Program-made: the position numbers and the translations under genes
From: Gerris lacustris
Taxonomy: Eukaryota; Arthropoda; Insecta; Hemiptera; Gerridae
NCBI GenBank assembly: GCA_951217055.1
Contig: OX578276.1
Coordinates: forward strand, 15,483,430 to 15,547,429
Reading direction: 5' to 3'
Length of the DNA stretch: 64,000 nucleotides
The notes under the pieces: model-generated
Told to the model about the DNA's origin: nothing
Database searches by the model: none
The model's input: the letters and a program-made list of their open reading frames with translations, nothing else
Part shown: positions 11,863 through 22,557 of the stretch, piece by piece
Position numbering within the stretch: the stretch's first letter is position 1
Layout: each line of letters opens with the position of its first letter

Positions 11863-12093
11863 ATAGTGCACAGCCACACAACGGACGAAACCCTTCAAAT
11901 AGAAAACAATATTGCATCACGGCACTGCGGCGTCACTGTCACGTCACTGATGAGTGTAAAGGCGGACATTACCATCACGTCACGTCACGTGATGGTAGTG
12001 TGTTTCCGCCTTAAAAAACTTCACGGTGGGGAAATCACGGACCAATCACGCACTGTGCCGTCACTGTCACGTCACTGTTGTGTGTAAATGGAC
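11640..12093 (-). mobile_element. PIF/Harbinger element remnant with terminus
   Basis: The sequence beyond the transposase fragment is rich in CACGTCAC words, with an E-box-like palindrome near 11980. It ends TAAATGGACC followed by TTA, which suits a Harbinger end plus 3-bp target duplication. A subterminal block (GTCACTGTCACGTCACTG..TGTAAA) occurs twice, near 11931 and 12060. The other end is not seen. Confidence 0.55.
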
Positions 12094-12149
12094 CTTAATT
12101 TATTTCTTTGCTTACTTTTCCGGTTTCGCTGTCAGTCAATGTATGTCTC

Positions 12150-13930
12150 TTAATAAAAAATCATAAATTTGAAACCCGTCAAAATGATGATCTTACTTTA
12201 AATATGGGACATGTCACAACAAATTAAATAACTTAAATAAAATTAAATAACTAACTTTCCATACAGCAAATTTTTCTGAAAACGAATTAAATTCTACTGA
12301 AAGGTGGTTAAAGTATGTATTCAAATAATGCCTTGTCATCGTGTTCTGAGCTATTCTAAAAGTTCCAAATGTCTAACTACTCGGGAAGTTAGTCAGAAAT
12401 CGATTGCAAGATTTGTACTGGACAAACAAACAAACAAGAAAGCAAGCTAATAAAAACGTAGTAAAGAATGATTACAAGTAAAGAAATATAGATGCAGAAA
12501 AATTAAACCGATACCTAGGACACAAGTGTGAACAAACCTGGTTGTCACACGTCAATTAATTTATTTCTTTGTTTACTTTTCCTGTTCCGCTGTCATTCAA
12601 TGTTTATCTCTTAAAAATGCAATTAGTTTTTACTACGTTTTTATTAGCTTGGTTTCTTGTTTGTTTGTTTGTTTGCTTGATTGTTTGTTTGTTTGAATAG
12701 CTAGACATTTGAAACTTTTAGAATAGCCCAGAACACTATTACAATGCATTATTTTATACTTTTAGCCATCTTTCAGCAGAATTTAATTAGTTTTCAGCAA
12801 ATTTTACTATATAGAAAGTTAGTTCGGAAAAAATCCGCAAGTTATTTTATTTGTTTTGACATATCCCATGTTTACAATCTTCATTTTGACGGATTTCAAA
12901 TTTATGATTTATGACAGAAAATTTAAAAACGTAGTATATAAAAAGTTCTTTTTATCGTGTAATTATTACACAACAAAAAGGCCTGATATAATCATTCTTG
13001 GACATTTTAACAAATTTACCATCCATACCAGGTACTAAAATAAAAAATCATAAATTTTAAAACCGTCAAAATGAAGATCGTAAATATAGGCCATGTCAAA
13101 ACAAATAAAGCTGATTTTTTTCCGAACTAACTTTCCATACAGCAAAATTTGTAGAAAACGAATTAAATTCTGCTGAAAGATGGCTAAAAGTATTAAAATA
13201 ATGCATTGTCATCGAGTTCTGAGGCATTCTAAATGTTTCAAGTGTCTAGCTACTCGGGAATTTAGTTAAATATCGATTGCAAGATTTGACAAACAAATAA
13301 GAAAGCAAGCTAATAAAATCGTAGTAAAAATTGTTCATACCAGATGCTTAACCATAACAGTAACTCAAAACAACAATGATGATAAAATTTCAGTGCTATA
13401 TTTCTATATCATATTAGTAATATCAATAACTAATAACAAAATATATAGGTTTTAGGAATTATAAAGTAGATTTACTAACAAGCAAAAGTAAAAAATTAAT
13501 ATCATATTAACAAATAAATTAATAAATAAGTAAAACAAGCAAATAATTATAAAACTAAGTAGTGATATAACAGTTATATTGGTATTGTACCGAAGATTAA
13601 AATATTTAAGTACTTTCATCAACAGTAATGTACCCATGACATGGTACTTTTACTCGTTTATAAAAATTTCAAGGAATAAAACTATAAGTGTTTCATTTTT
13701 TGGTTTTACCAACAAAACCCTGAAAACACAGTAACGACTGGACTGCAGAGCGTGATGAGCAGGTTACTGATGTTCGAAGGCTAACAAGACGTTTATAAAT
13801 GTATACGCTGAGTTAATCATCTGTAATAAGCAATACATAAAATTATTATATATTATAAGAAATTACTATTTATATATTACGAGGAGCAGTTATAGTCCAG
13901 GAGATAGCGTGCATCAACTTATATCAAGCT
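12150..13930. repeat. Foldback repeat family X, copy 1
   Basis: Arms at about 12165-12460 and 12625-12915 are inverted copies (both contain GCTAATAAAA..CGTAGTAAA and the complement of CCGTCAAAATGA). A third arm in the first orientation occupies 13040-13340. Most of the block is repeated at 48880-50445. The 61-codon frame at 13452-13637 recurs there but is AT-rich, has no homology I recognise, and is not called a gene. Confidence 0.75.
12655..12696. repeat. (TTTG)n microsatellite
   Basis: TTTG tandem units interrupted by GCTTGATT; it lies within a foldback arm, and its complement (CAAA)n is in the other arm near 12422. Confidence 0.85.
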
Positions 13931-14055
13931 AGAATTTTAGTATGAGCCAATGTGTGTCGCCACCAGTCCGAGTTACTACATTTCTTATAGCATATCGATA
14001 TATACATATACACACTCAAAACTACGATTGGAAGAGTATTATATTCTTAGTAATG

Positions 14056-14964
14056 GATAGAGGTGGGTCGAAAATAACAGAACAGTTCACAATAACATGT
14101 TATTGTAGAATAATAGTTCGTCCGATAACATGTTATTGAAAAAGTCCTGTTATCGAATAACGGCTCACATTATAACAGAACAGATTTGATAACAATAACA
14201 TATTTTTCTGTTATTGTTATTTTATAACAGAACAGAATCAATAACATTTCAAGTAACAAGAACAAGATGCAATGAGCTGTTATCTGTAGTTGTTATAGGA
14301 TAACACTTGGTTGCTGTTATGTTATAGGATAACACTTGGTTGCTGTTATGTTATAGGATAACACTTCATTGCTGTTATGTTATAGGATAACACTTGGTTG
14401 CTGTTATGTTATAGGATAACACTTCATTGCTGTTATTGTTCTGTTCTCTGCCCTGTTTCTGTTATCAAAGTTTAAATAATTTTATTATAAACGCCAAAGA
14501 TTTCGCTGTTGTAGGGTAGAGCTCGGTTCAAACTTGCATGGGACCCTTGTTTTGCTCCGTGTCCCAATGTCCCTTACCTTATGGCTTAGGTCTATTTATT
14601 ACCTGTATCTATCTGCGTTGCGTTAGTGTTAACTCTAACTCCTCTTTGCCTTACCTATCTAGAGAGCCTCGCCTCTCTTTGAGGCCTTTCCGGGTATCTA
14701 AGAGACACTTTATCTCCAGTTCTACTGCACCAATTTTCCTCGAACAACTTTCATTATAATTACATTACACCTCTCTACAACGTCACACTACTGCAACTAT
14801 TTTTGACGTATCATCAATTATTATAATCATAGACTCTTATCGGTTTCAAAAAGGGTATTTAATTTTATTTTGCTTGTCGGTTGGTTCACATTTTAAGTTT
14901 AAGGACCCCTATTTTATTATAAAATTATTTTTACTTCGAGTTATATTTCGCCCTTCACCTCCCC
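14056..14964. mobile_element. Insertion relative to the 63.7-kb copy, hAT-like start
   Basis: Flanking sequence (13998-14055 and 14965-15060) matches 63727-64000, but the DNA between differs and is about 780 bp longer here. The insert begins ATAGAGGTGGGTCG, reminiscent of some hAT ends, and is packed with AATAACA/TGTTATT words and the 29-bp minisatellite. No matching right end was found, so the class is tentative. Confidence 0.35.
14292..14436. repeat. 29-bp minisatellite, five units
   Basis: Five head-to-tail 29-bp units start at 14292, 14321, 14350, 14379 and 14408, each beginning GTTATAGGATAACACTT. They differ only by GG or CA after CACTT, in the order GG, GG, CA, GG, CA. TTATAGGATAA in each unit is nearly palindromic. 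Confidence 0.95.
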
Positions 14965-15860
14965 CTTTCACTTCTTCTTCAAAAAATGCTTGATATTTGT
15001 CAGTCACTTTTAAGTGTACTATTCTTGGTGACAAAATGACACTTTTGAGCACTTTTCATGTCAAGCAGTTTGTTTTAACATTAACATCGGCATCATAACG
15101 TAACATGATAATTAGTGCAAAATATTTGATTCACAGACCATAGTGATATGTATTTTTTGATTGGTCATCATTATGGATTGAGAAAGACACCTCTAGTTTG
15201 CAATGTTCTTTCATTTCTACTAAGCCCTATGATGGGTACATTTCCTTTCTTGTCGCTACTCCCTAAATCCCTTAAATGTTTATACCTTATAGGCATTTAA
15301 TGAATTTAGTTTTCTCCTCTCTTTATTGCTTCTAACAGGGGCAAATAATTTAATTTATGTGAAATAATAACAATATAAGTACGTAAAACTATAAGGGTAA
15401 GCATCCACCGCACGTGAGATCGTACTACCAAAGGCCACGTGCATTCCTAAATTTACAATTAAAAATCCAAATGAAGCTCTTTCACATGGAAAGTTTAACA
15501 AGAGGAGAGGGCTTGAACGAACCAATCATTCATAATCATAAGTCAGCCGACCTCTAAGCGGCGATGTAAACGAGTGCAGTAAGCTCCTACCTTTTTCTAA
15601 TCTCCTAGTACAGTGTACAGCGTTTTAGAATCGCTTGATAAAACAGTTATATTGGTATTGTACCGAAGATTAAAACAAAACGCCTAGCGACAGCGGAACC
15701 AAGCGCGGTAGTGGGAGACACTATCCCTACCAAGAGCGGACAGACTCGATTGAACACCTCCTATACCTTCCTAACACCTTGATCCTATATCTTCCCCACT
15801 CGTGTAAACGTAACGCTTTTCGAGGTTAATGTGCCACAGCCAAAACATAAAAATGTCAAA
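14965..15860. other. Gene-free stretch with dispersed repeat pieces
   Basis: 14965-15060 duplicates 63909-64000. A segment near 15643-15676 (CAGTTATATTGGTATTGTAC) also occurs near 13570 and, with one change, near 49650. No coding sequence is recognised. Confidence 0.5.
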
Positions 15861-15939
15861 ATGAAAATTTAACTACTGATCTGTTTCGGGCCAAATATTG
15901 ACATAAAAACAATGTCGGAGTAAAATAGCTTTGTCTGGT

Positions 15940-16961
15940 CCCGTATAAGTTTCAACCTTATGCGGCCATTTGTTTCATTTCCTCAAAGGCACAAAGATAC
16001 ATTTACTTACACGTATGCATAAAACCTCACTCCTACGAGCAAAGTCATAAAAAATGGAGTAAATTTAATTGGCTTTTTTGCTAGCACAAAATAAAGGCTG
16101 TAGACAATACCGTTCTGTTGGAATTGGAAAAAAAAACGGAAAATTGTATTTTTTAAGAAATTATCCCAAACCACTTCTAATAACAAGCAGTGGCCATTTG
16201 AAAACCATCACTAGCTCTATTACAGTGCATAACAAGCCGTTTGACGTGGATTCCCTCGCCATCTTTTCAAAACTGCGCATCTCTAAACTGTTAGCAGACT
16301 ACTCCAATAAACAACGCCTCAATGACAAGTTGTGCTCTGCGTTTAGACTCGAGAGCATTGAAACTTCCGTAAGCCCCGGAATACGACCGTCATCAGCCAG
16401 GACTATAAAAAAATACTTTAAGCCCTTTCAATAATTGATTGCTAATACTTATTAATATATGCATTTTTCTTTCGTCGAATGCCCAAAACTTTTTAAAAGA
16501 AGTGGTTTAGGTTAATTTCTTAAAAATTACAATTTTCCGTCTTTTGTTCTTTACGGTATTGTCCACAGGCTTAATTTTATACTTGCATAAAAGCCAATTA
16601 AATTTACTACAATATCATTTCCTATGACTTGGCTCGTAGATGTGAGGTTTTTTATACATGTGTGTAAATAAATGTATTTTTGTGCGCTTGTGGATGTGGA
16701 AGAGAAACAAATGGCCGCATAAGGTTGAAACTTATATGGAACCAGCAACGTTTATGATCTGGCTAATTATGACCTACCATCAAAATTGGACAAATAGTTA
16801 TTAAGATATGTTGGTTCGCAAAAATTGAGCGGCAGGCAGACACGGAACCCAAAATATACCCTGATGTCTGTAATAGATTTCTTTCTTGGAAAATTTTAAG
16901 ATCTGAGACATAAATTTTTTTCGTTCTTCAGAACTGGTATGAAGTAATAAGTTTGGAGGGA
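15940..16961. mobile_element. Foldback family Y, copy 1, with private centre
   Basis: Inverted arms run from about 15940 to 16185 and 16490 to 16745 (ATAAGTTTCAACCTTATGCG and its complement; ATTTAATTGGCTTTT and its complement). The right side continues to about 16961 with sequence that matches 21836-22090 in reverse. About 300 bp between the arms (16190-16490) is not inverted, is more GC-rich than the arms and carries most of an open frame. Related arms occur at 21836-23460 and 38792-40046. Confidence 0.75.
16069..16434 (+). CDS. Hypothetical 121-aa ORF inside foldback Y1
   Basis: I do not recognise this protein. The first third lies in the left foldback arm, and the rest, ending SARTIKKYFKPFQ, covers the unique loop. 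It is basic, has no signal peptide or membrane segment, and no zinc or catalytic motif. The arm-encoded part is probably not ancestral coding, so any real gene fragment would be the roughly 75 codons from about 16200. A captured host-gene piece or chance are both possible. No ATG context or promoter supports expression. Confidence 0.25.
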   Translation: MAFLLAQNKGCRQYRSVGIGKKNGKLYFLRNYPKPLLITSSGHLKTITSSITVHNKPFDVDSLAIFSKLRISKLLADYSNKQRLNDKLCSAFRLESIETSVSPGIRPSSARTIKKYFKPFQ

Positions 16962-17079
16962 AAAACGTGGCCCAAAGAGTAAAAAAAGTGGATTCGGAAC
17001 ACATAAGCATATTAAATTTCTATCTGATAAAAGAAAATTAAATACCTATTGTAAAACAAAAGAACCATTCGCCAATAAT

Positions 17080-17370
17080 AAAATTAGATTATGTGCAAAT
17101 TTTAAAGTGAAAATTGACGAACACATTATAGTTGATAGACATCCTCTGCCACGGTTTGAAGAAATCATGGAAAAGTTGACAAATGGAAGAGAGTTTAGCA
17201 CTATCGATTTACAAGATGCATATTTGCAATTAGAAGTGAAAGAAAAGTGTAAGAAGTATTTTGATATGGCCACGCACGTAGGTTTTTTCGCATACAAGCG
17301 AATGCCTTTTGGGGTGTCTGCTGCCCCTAGCATTTTTCAAAGATTGGTGGATACTGTCTCAGTCTTTAAT
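17080..17370 (+). pseudogene. Ty3/gypsy RT fragment
   Basis: The frame encodes the central RT: the HPLPRFEEIMEKL entry, FSTIDLQDAYLQLEV (first catalytic Asp) and KRMPFGVSAAPSIFQRL. It stops just before the YxDD motif, where sequence changes abruptly to BEL/Pao integrase near 17372. It is a fragment of a Metaviridae-type pol and is not functional. Confidence 0.85.
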
Positions 17371-17371
17371 T

Positions 17372-17700
17372 CAACGCGATTATTGGATTTTAGGAGCTCG
17401 AGGTCATATTCGCCATAGAAATTTTAAATGTTCCACATGCTACCGTCTTAAGGAAATTTCTAATATACCTCTCATGGGCGATCTTCCCCCCCTCTCGATT
17501 TGTTCAGGGCTGTCCTTTTATCAACGTTGCTGTTGATTTTGCCGGTCCTTTCCTGATTAAGGAAAGTGCCAGAAGAAATGCTAAAGTATACAAGGCATAT
17601 TTATGTATTTTTGTCTGCACGGCGACTAAAGCCATTCATTTGGAAACTGTATACAGTTTAAGTACGGATGAGTTTTTAGCTTCTCTCGACTTATCTTTGA
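17372..17700 (+). pseudogene. BEL/Pao integrase fragment
   Basis: With one frame change near 17500 this reads as the zinc-binding end and core of a BEL/Pao integrase: DYWILGARGHIRH, C-x2-C (KCSTC), PLMGDLPP, DFAGPFLIKES, YKAYLCIFVCTATKAIHLE and STDEFLASLD. The rest of the integrase core, including the later acidic residues, is missing. It directly follows a gypsy RT piece, so the junction is a TE-in-TE or recombination boundary. Confidence 0.85.
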
Positions 17701-17960
17701 ACCAAGTGAGTTGGACTTTTCTTATTATAATTGATTATAATTATTTGCTTTTTTCTTCCTTTACTCCCAGTCTTTCCGACTATCTTTATTTTTTGTTATA
17801 CATTAAGCATACTTTATTTTTTGGTTTTGTTTTCCTCCCACTATTATTTATTATTTGAGTTGCTTCGCTTAAATAAATTTGTACTATTGTTTATACTTGC
17901 ACTTTATTATTTTTTCAGAACTCTTTTTCTTTAATTATTTTATTCTTTGTTATTTTTTAT
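17701..17960 (+). other. T-rich non-coding stretch, possible BEL 5' LTR/leader
   Basis: A T-rich stretch lies between the truncated BEL integrase and a gag-like start at 17973. Its place suits the tail of an LTR plus leader, but no paired LTR is in the window. Confidence 0.3.
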
Positions 17961-17972
17961 CATCCCTTCATT

Positions 17973-18167
17973 ATGGCTGATATTGAGCATCAGATTAGTA
18001 ATCTAAAAATTGAATGCACTTTTTACCAAATAAAGAGTACTGTGGAGATTGGTCGCAATATTTCTACGGACGTTTCTCAACTGGAAATATTTGAAGCACG
18101 TTTCAGTGATTTAAAAATTTTATACGATTGTTTCGAATATTTGATGAGCTTAGGTTACTGGTTATAA
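17973..18167 (+). pseudogene. BEL/Pao gag N-terminal fragment
   Basis: The 64-aa frame is predicted helical, with FEARFSDLKILYDCFEY resembling the short conserved helix at the start of many BEL/Pao Gag proteins. It is cut by a stop codon and then by the foldback/tRNA-like insertion at 18255. Gag sequence resumes near 18860 in the same direction. Confidence 0.55.
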
Positions 18168-18254
18168 AATCAGGGCAAGAACAAGGTTTTTCCTGACAGT
18201 TCCATTAAAGCATTGTCTTCTAACGCTGAGCGTCGTTTATTTAGTTTAGTTGTT

Positions 18255-18545
18255 CTTATTTTACAATTTTGGTAGTATTCATACTACAGAAAAAATAAAT
18301 TTTAATTTAAATCAAATTATGATTATTAATAACTACGGGAAAGAGACAGAGAAAAATACAGCGCAAAAATAGAGCGCTATACTGGAAATATAGAGGCCCG
18401 TGGTTCATATTACGAGAGAGTATTTTTTTGAGTTTATTTTTCTCTGTCTGTTTCCCGTAGTTAATAGTATGTAATTATAATTTTATTTAAATTAAAATTT
18501 AATCGTTCCGTAGTATGAATACTGCCAAAATCGTAAATTATGAAT
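18255..18545. mobile_element. Foldback with central tRNA-like core
   Basis: Inverted arms at about 18255-18357 and 18437-18545 (TAACTACGGGAAAGAGACAG and complement, GTAGTATTCATACTAC and complement). The centre, 18370-18408, repeats the anticodon-arm and T-arm part of the tRNA-like sequence at 18710-18782. A third copy of the right arm follows that sequence at 18790-18855. The whole interrupts a BEL/Pao gag remnant. Confidence 0.7.
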
Positions 18546-18709
18546 TTCTAATTGATTGTATTAGGTACAGGTACTAATTGGGTACTTTATAATTATAAGC
18601 GTTATTTCTCGGTCTAGTTCTATGTCATTAATGTTGACTTCTAAGACTTGTGGAAAATGGAAAGCTTAAATTCGAGACAAGGTATCATTAACGTCAGAGA
18701 AAATCATTC

Positions 18710-18782
18710 TCCTGCGCAGCTTAGTTGGTAGAGCGCTATACTGGAAATATAGAGGCCCGTGGTTCAAATCCCGGCGCTGGAG
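18710..18782 (+). tRNA. tRNA-like sequence or pseudogene, GGA anticodon
   Basis: A 73-nt cloverleaf can be drawn. The acceptor stem pairs 6 of 7. The D arm (GCTT/GAGC) carries an A-box-like TTAGTTGGTAGAGC. The anticodon stem CTATA/TATAG is perfect, with loop CTGGAAA (GGA at 18743-18745). The T arm has the B-box GTTCAAATC but two weak pairs. GGA would read serine codons, yet a eukaryotic tRNA-Ser needs a long variable arm, which is lacking. It lies inside repeated foldback DNA, so a tRNA-derived repeat is more likely than a working gene. Confidence 0.5.
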
Positions 18783-18855
18783 TGTATTGTTCTCTGTCTG
18801 TTTCCCGTAGTTAATAATAATTATAGTTTGATTTAAATTAAAATTTAGTTGTTCT

Positions 18856-19960
18856 TCTCCTTTACCCCCTCACTCGTCGAGACTTTAAAAGTGATCACGT
18901 CAAGGAGACTTTTCCCTCTTTTAATTCTCTTGAGAATTTTATAAAAACTAAATGTCAGTTTTTAAAAATTTCGCGCGGACCCGTGCTCTAGTTTCCACTT
19001 CAGTTGCACCTACTCATCACCGTAGTCAAGTTTCAAAGCCTGCCCTTTTTTAACTTCTTCAAGTGCGATTGATCGTCCTTGTTCTCACCATCGTTATCAC
19101 CTAAGGAAAATAATTAAAATCTTCTTACCCTCGTAAATATTCGTGCCTTTCATGTAAGCAATCCCATCGTTTGTCTCCTTATCCCAAGTTTTTATCTCTT
19201 ACACCACATCAGCGGTTTAACGCTTTAAAAACATTTAATGTTAGTTTCAACTGTTTTGGCTCTACTCACACTTCTAAAAAATTGTAATTCACCCTATACG
19301 TGTCGTCGGTGCAAAGGTCATCACCACTCATTGTTGCGCTTTAATTTGCCTTCAAACAACCCAGCTATTTCTGAAAAGGAACCTACTAATACTATTGAAG
19401 TACCTAAGACCCCTATTGTTAACCAATCCCCAGGGCCATCGGCGATTGTCCTTAGCTTTTATCTATGAAGGTTACAGGTTCTCCTCACCCAGTACGCGTG
19501 GTTCTAGATTCTGGGTCCCATTTTTCATTTATATCTTCTAGCTTAGCTAAACGCCTAGGTTTACCTCAAACTGATTTTATGCAACCTATCTGAAATAGGT
19601 CAGGCTTCTCTCTTTGGTTTCAAGAAAAAACTCATCTGTACGATATCACCCTAGGATTCCTTCGAGCCTCGTTTTGAAACTGAAGCAGTAATAGATCCAA
19701 TTATTTATTTACCTACAACTGAACTTCTATTATTAGAATTATTATTTCATCTAATTTACCTAAAACTGAACTTCCCTCTTCTGTTACAACTGTAGTTCCC
19801 TCTTTGGTTCGCAGTTTTCTTCTTTGCATCTTGCAGACCCCCGACCCGTTCTGGGAACCGATTCTTCGTCGATGCTGAAAGTTTAGTTGAACGTAATTAG
19901 TAGTTTGGACTCTGGGGCAAGATTAGCTAAAAGTCTTTATCGCTTATGTTTTGTTTTTTA
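18856..19960 (+). pseudogene. BEL/Pao gag C-terminus and protease remnant
   Basis: Several frames together give a Gag C-terminal region with a zinc-knuckle-like CRRCKGHHHSLLRFN near 19300, then a retropepsin-like VVLDSGSHFSFISSSLAKRLG at 19500-19560 with the DSG active-site triad. Stops and frameshifts are frequent. Homology fades before 19980, where gypsy-type sequence starts. Confidence 0.75.
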
Positions 19961-20009
19961 TGCATAAGACCTTTCTCTCAAGACAGGCCAGGTGCTCCCT
20001 CTTTCCCGT

Positions 20010-21743
20010 ACAATACCACGAGTTACCTGCTACCTCGATGATATAATTGTAAAAGGGCGTTCAAAATAGGAACACATTTTATATCTAAGAGAAGTGCTGA
20101 AGAGGCTGCAGTTTTAGAACACAGATCTTTATTAGGCAGTAAGAATTACTATCGTGAGAATTATTATCGGTTGCAGTCAGTATGTGCTCCTTTGCATCGA
20201 TTGCTGAAAAAGCATTCACGCTGGGAGTGGACAGGACAGGATGATAAGTGTCTCAAAAAGTTGAAGAAAGCTATTACAGAAGCGGGAACATTGACACATT
20301 ATAATCAGAAAAAGAAATTATTGTTGCTGCGGATGCAAGTGAAGAGAGATTAGGTGCTGTTTTGATACAAAGAGATTAAGGCGGAACAGAAAAGTCTATA
20401 GCTTTTGCCTCTAGAACACTACATGCAGCTGAGAAGAAATATCCAACCTTAGATTGAGAAGCATTAGCGATAATGTTTGCTATAAATAAATTCCACCAAT
20501 ATATTTACGGCTGACTATTTGTCTTAAGAACAGACCACAAACCTCTGGTATATTTACTAGGAGAGACATTTCAACTAGCTGCATATTCTCATAAAATTGA
20601 GCATGTTCCAGAGGCGGAGAATGCAGCAGCAGACGCTATAAGCGAAAAGTCGGAAATGGAAAATAAAGATAATGAATGAGGCAATCATTTATTCCAGATG
20701 AGAATGCAAGATTTGCCAGTTACAATGAAAAGATTGCAGAAGCGTACATTAAAAGATCAGGCCCTCTCAAAAATTATTCGTTTTTTTGGAGCAAGTCTGG
20801 CCGGAAAAGAAGGTCATACAAGAGGCAGGCTTATAACCTTTTTACAGTAAACAGAAATAATTTTCGTTGGAAAAGGTAGTATTGTTGTGTCAAGGAAGAG
20901 TGCAGGTCACCCTGACATTGTAGCCATGAAGTCCATTGCAAAGTTCCAGGTGTGGTGGCCCAATTTGAACGACAATATAGAAGCATTTGTAAAGGAATGT
21001 GCAAAATGCCAACAGGTACGTCCAAGGGAGGTAGAAGCTCCATTATATTCGTGGTCTTTCCTGGCAGAACCGTGGTCACGGTTGCATATTGATTATGACG
21101 GTCCTGTAGATGCTTTGCTGTTGAAGGTTGTTGTTGTTGTTGAAGGTTGTTGTTGACAGCGGGAAAAACGACAGAACTTCTAAGAACGCTGTTTGGACAA
21201 TTTGGAGTGCCTCGCACTATTGTTTCAGAAAATGGTCCGAAGTTCACTAGTGGTGAATTCGCAGACTTCTGTAAGGGAACCAACATTGCCCACATCAGAG
21301 TGGCGCCGAATCACCCTAATTCGAATGGGTCGGCAGAAAGAGCTGTCCGCACGAAATGCGACTAAAGGAATGCGACACACAGAGTTCTACAGGTAGAAGC
21401 CCAGCAGAGCTGTTGTTTGGCAGAAGGTTAAGAACATGCCTAGATTTTTTGAAGCCGAACCGTAGAAGGAAAAATGCATCATTCAATAGTTAAACAAAAG
21501 TTAGACCATGATCAACATGTGAAGGAAAAGAAGTTTGAGTTGGGAGATCCAGTTTGGGTACAGGTAGGTGGAGGTAAAGGCTTTATCGCAGGAATGCTTA
21601 CAGCCTGCACTGAACCATTATCCTACCACATTGAAGTAGAGGGTGTAGAGAAGAGGTTCCACGCAGATCAGATGAGGAGCACAAAACCGCCAAGTCTACG
21701 AGCTAGAATAGAACAGGAGCAACAAAGGGAGGAGAAGATGTAA
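20010..21743 (+). pseudogene. Ty3/gypsy RT end, RNase H and integrase remnant
   Basis: It opens near 20025 with a TRYLDDIIVKG-like RT catalytic motif. The connection region (LHRLLKKHSRWEWT) follows, then RNase H with AADASEERLGAVL, a TLDEALA region disrupted by a stop, and RTDHKPLVYLL. The integrase follows: a zinc end HPDIVAMKSI..C-x2-C, then VSENGPKFTSGEFADFC near 21220 and HPNSNGSAERAVR. The second core acidic residue is Glu in SENG where Asp is usual, and the first core region near 21110 is disrupted by a GTT repeat. The tail ends at 21743. At least six stops or frameshifts make it dead. Confidence 0.85.
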
Positions 21744-22557
21744 TATACTTGACAATCATTCAAAACAGGTTTTTATAGTATTCATTTATATGTTCAATCC
21801 AATAATATAACTTGTACTTATTGTTCACTCGGGTACACTTATTACAACTACATACTAGTTCTGAAGAACGAACAATTTTTATGTCTCCGATTTCAAAATT
21901 TTCCAAGGCAGAAATCTGTTACAGACATCAGGGTACATTTTGGGTTCCATGTCTGCCTGTCGCTCAATTTTTGTGAACCAACATATCTTAAAAACTATTC
22001 GTCTAATTTTTATGAAATTTTGATGGTAGGTCATAACAATGCTGGTCCCATATAAGTTTCAACCTTCTGCACCCATTCGTATCTCTTCCTCATGCGAACA
22101 AAAAAAAATTTATTACATCATCAAAAGTACTCATCTGATTTTTATGAAATTTGAATGGTTTGTTTAAAGTACCCTTCAGATAACCCCATATAAATTTCAA
22201 CCATCTGCATTTTTTCTAAATTTATACTCTAATTCATGTAAAATAGTCTGGCAATTAGTGCACATAGCTTCCTTGAAGCCCTTTTCGTATAATTTAATTA
22301 TTTTATGCTTTTACAACCTATTATTGTAAAATTTATTTAATTTTCTCTTGTTTTTAAAAATTGGTTTGATATTTTACATGCATAAAAGTATCAATTTAGC
22401 TCAATAAAATAGGCGGAAACGGTTGAAATTAATCTATGGTTATCTGTGAGCTACTTTCAAGAGACCAGCCAAATTTCATAAAAATCAGATGAGTACGTTT
22501 AAAGATATTGGTGTAAATAAATGTATGTGTGTGCGCATGTGGAAGAGAAACGAATGG

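Noticed and set aside
13452..13637. Conserved small membrane protein (also at 49530-49715)
   Set aside because: The frame is shared only because the DNA repeat is duplicated. It is extremely AT-rich, with no family resemblance.
14292..14436. CRISPR-like array (29-bp repeats)
   Set aside because: The units are directly adjacent with no spacers, in eukaryotic TE-rich DNA. It is a minisatellite.
18710..18782. Functional tRNA-Ser gene
   Set aside because: The cloverleaf is good but lacks the long variable arm of tRNA-Ser, has weak T-stem pairs and sits in repeated foldback sequence.
20831..21295. 154-aa minus-strand ORF
   Set aside because: Antisense to gypsy integrase sequence; low-complexity, with a Q-run from the GTT repeat.
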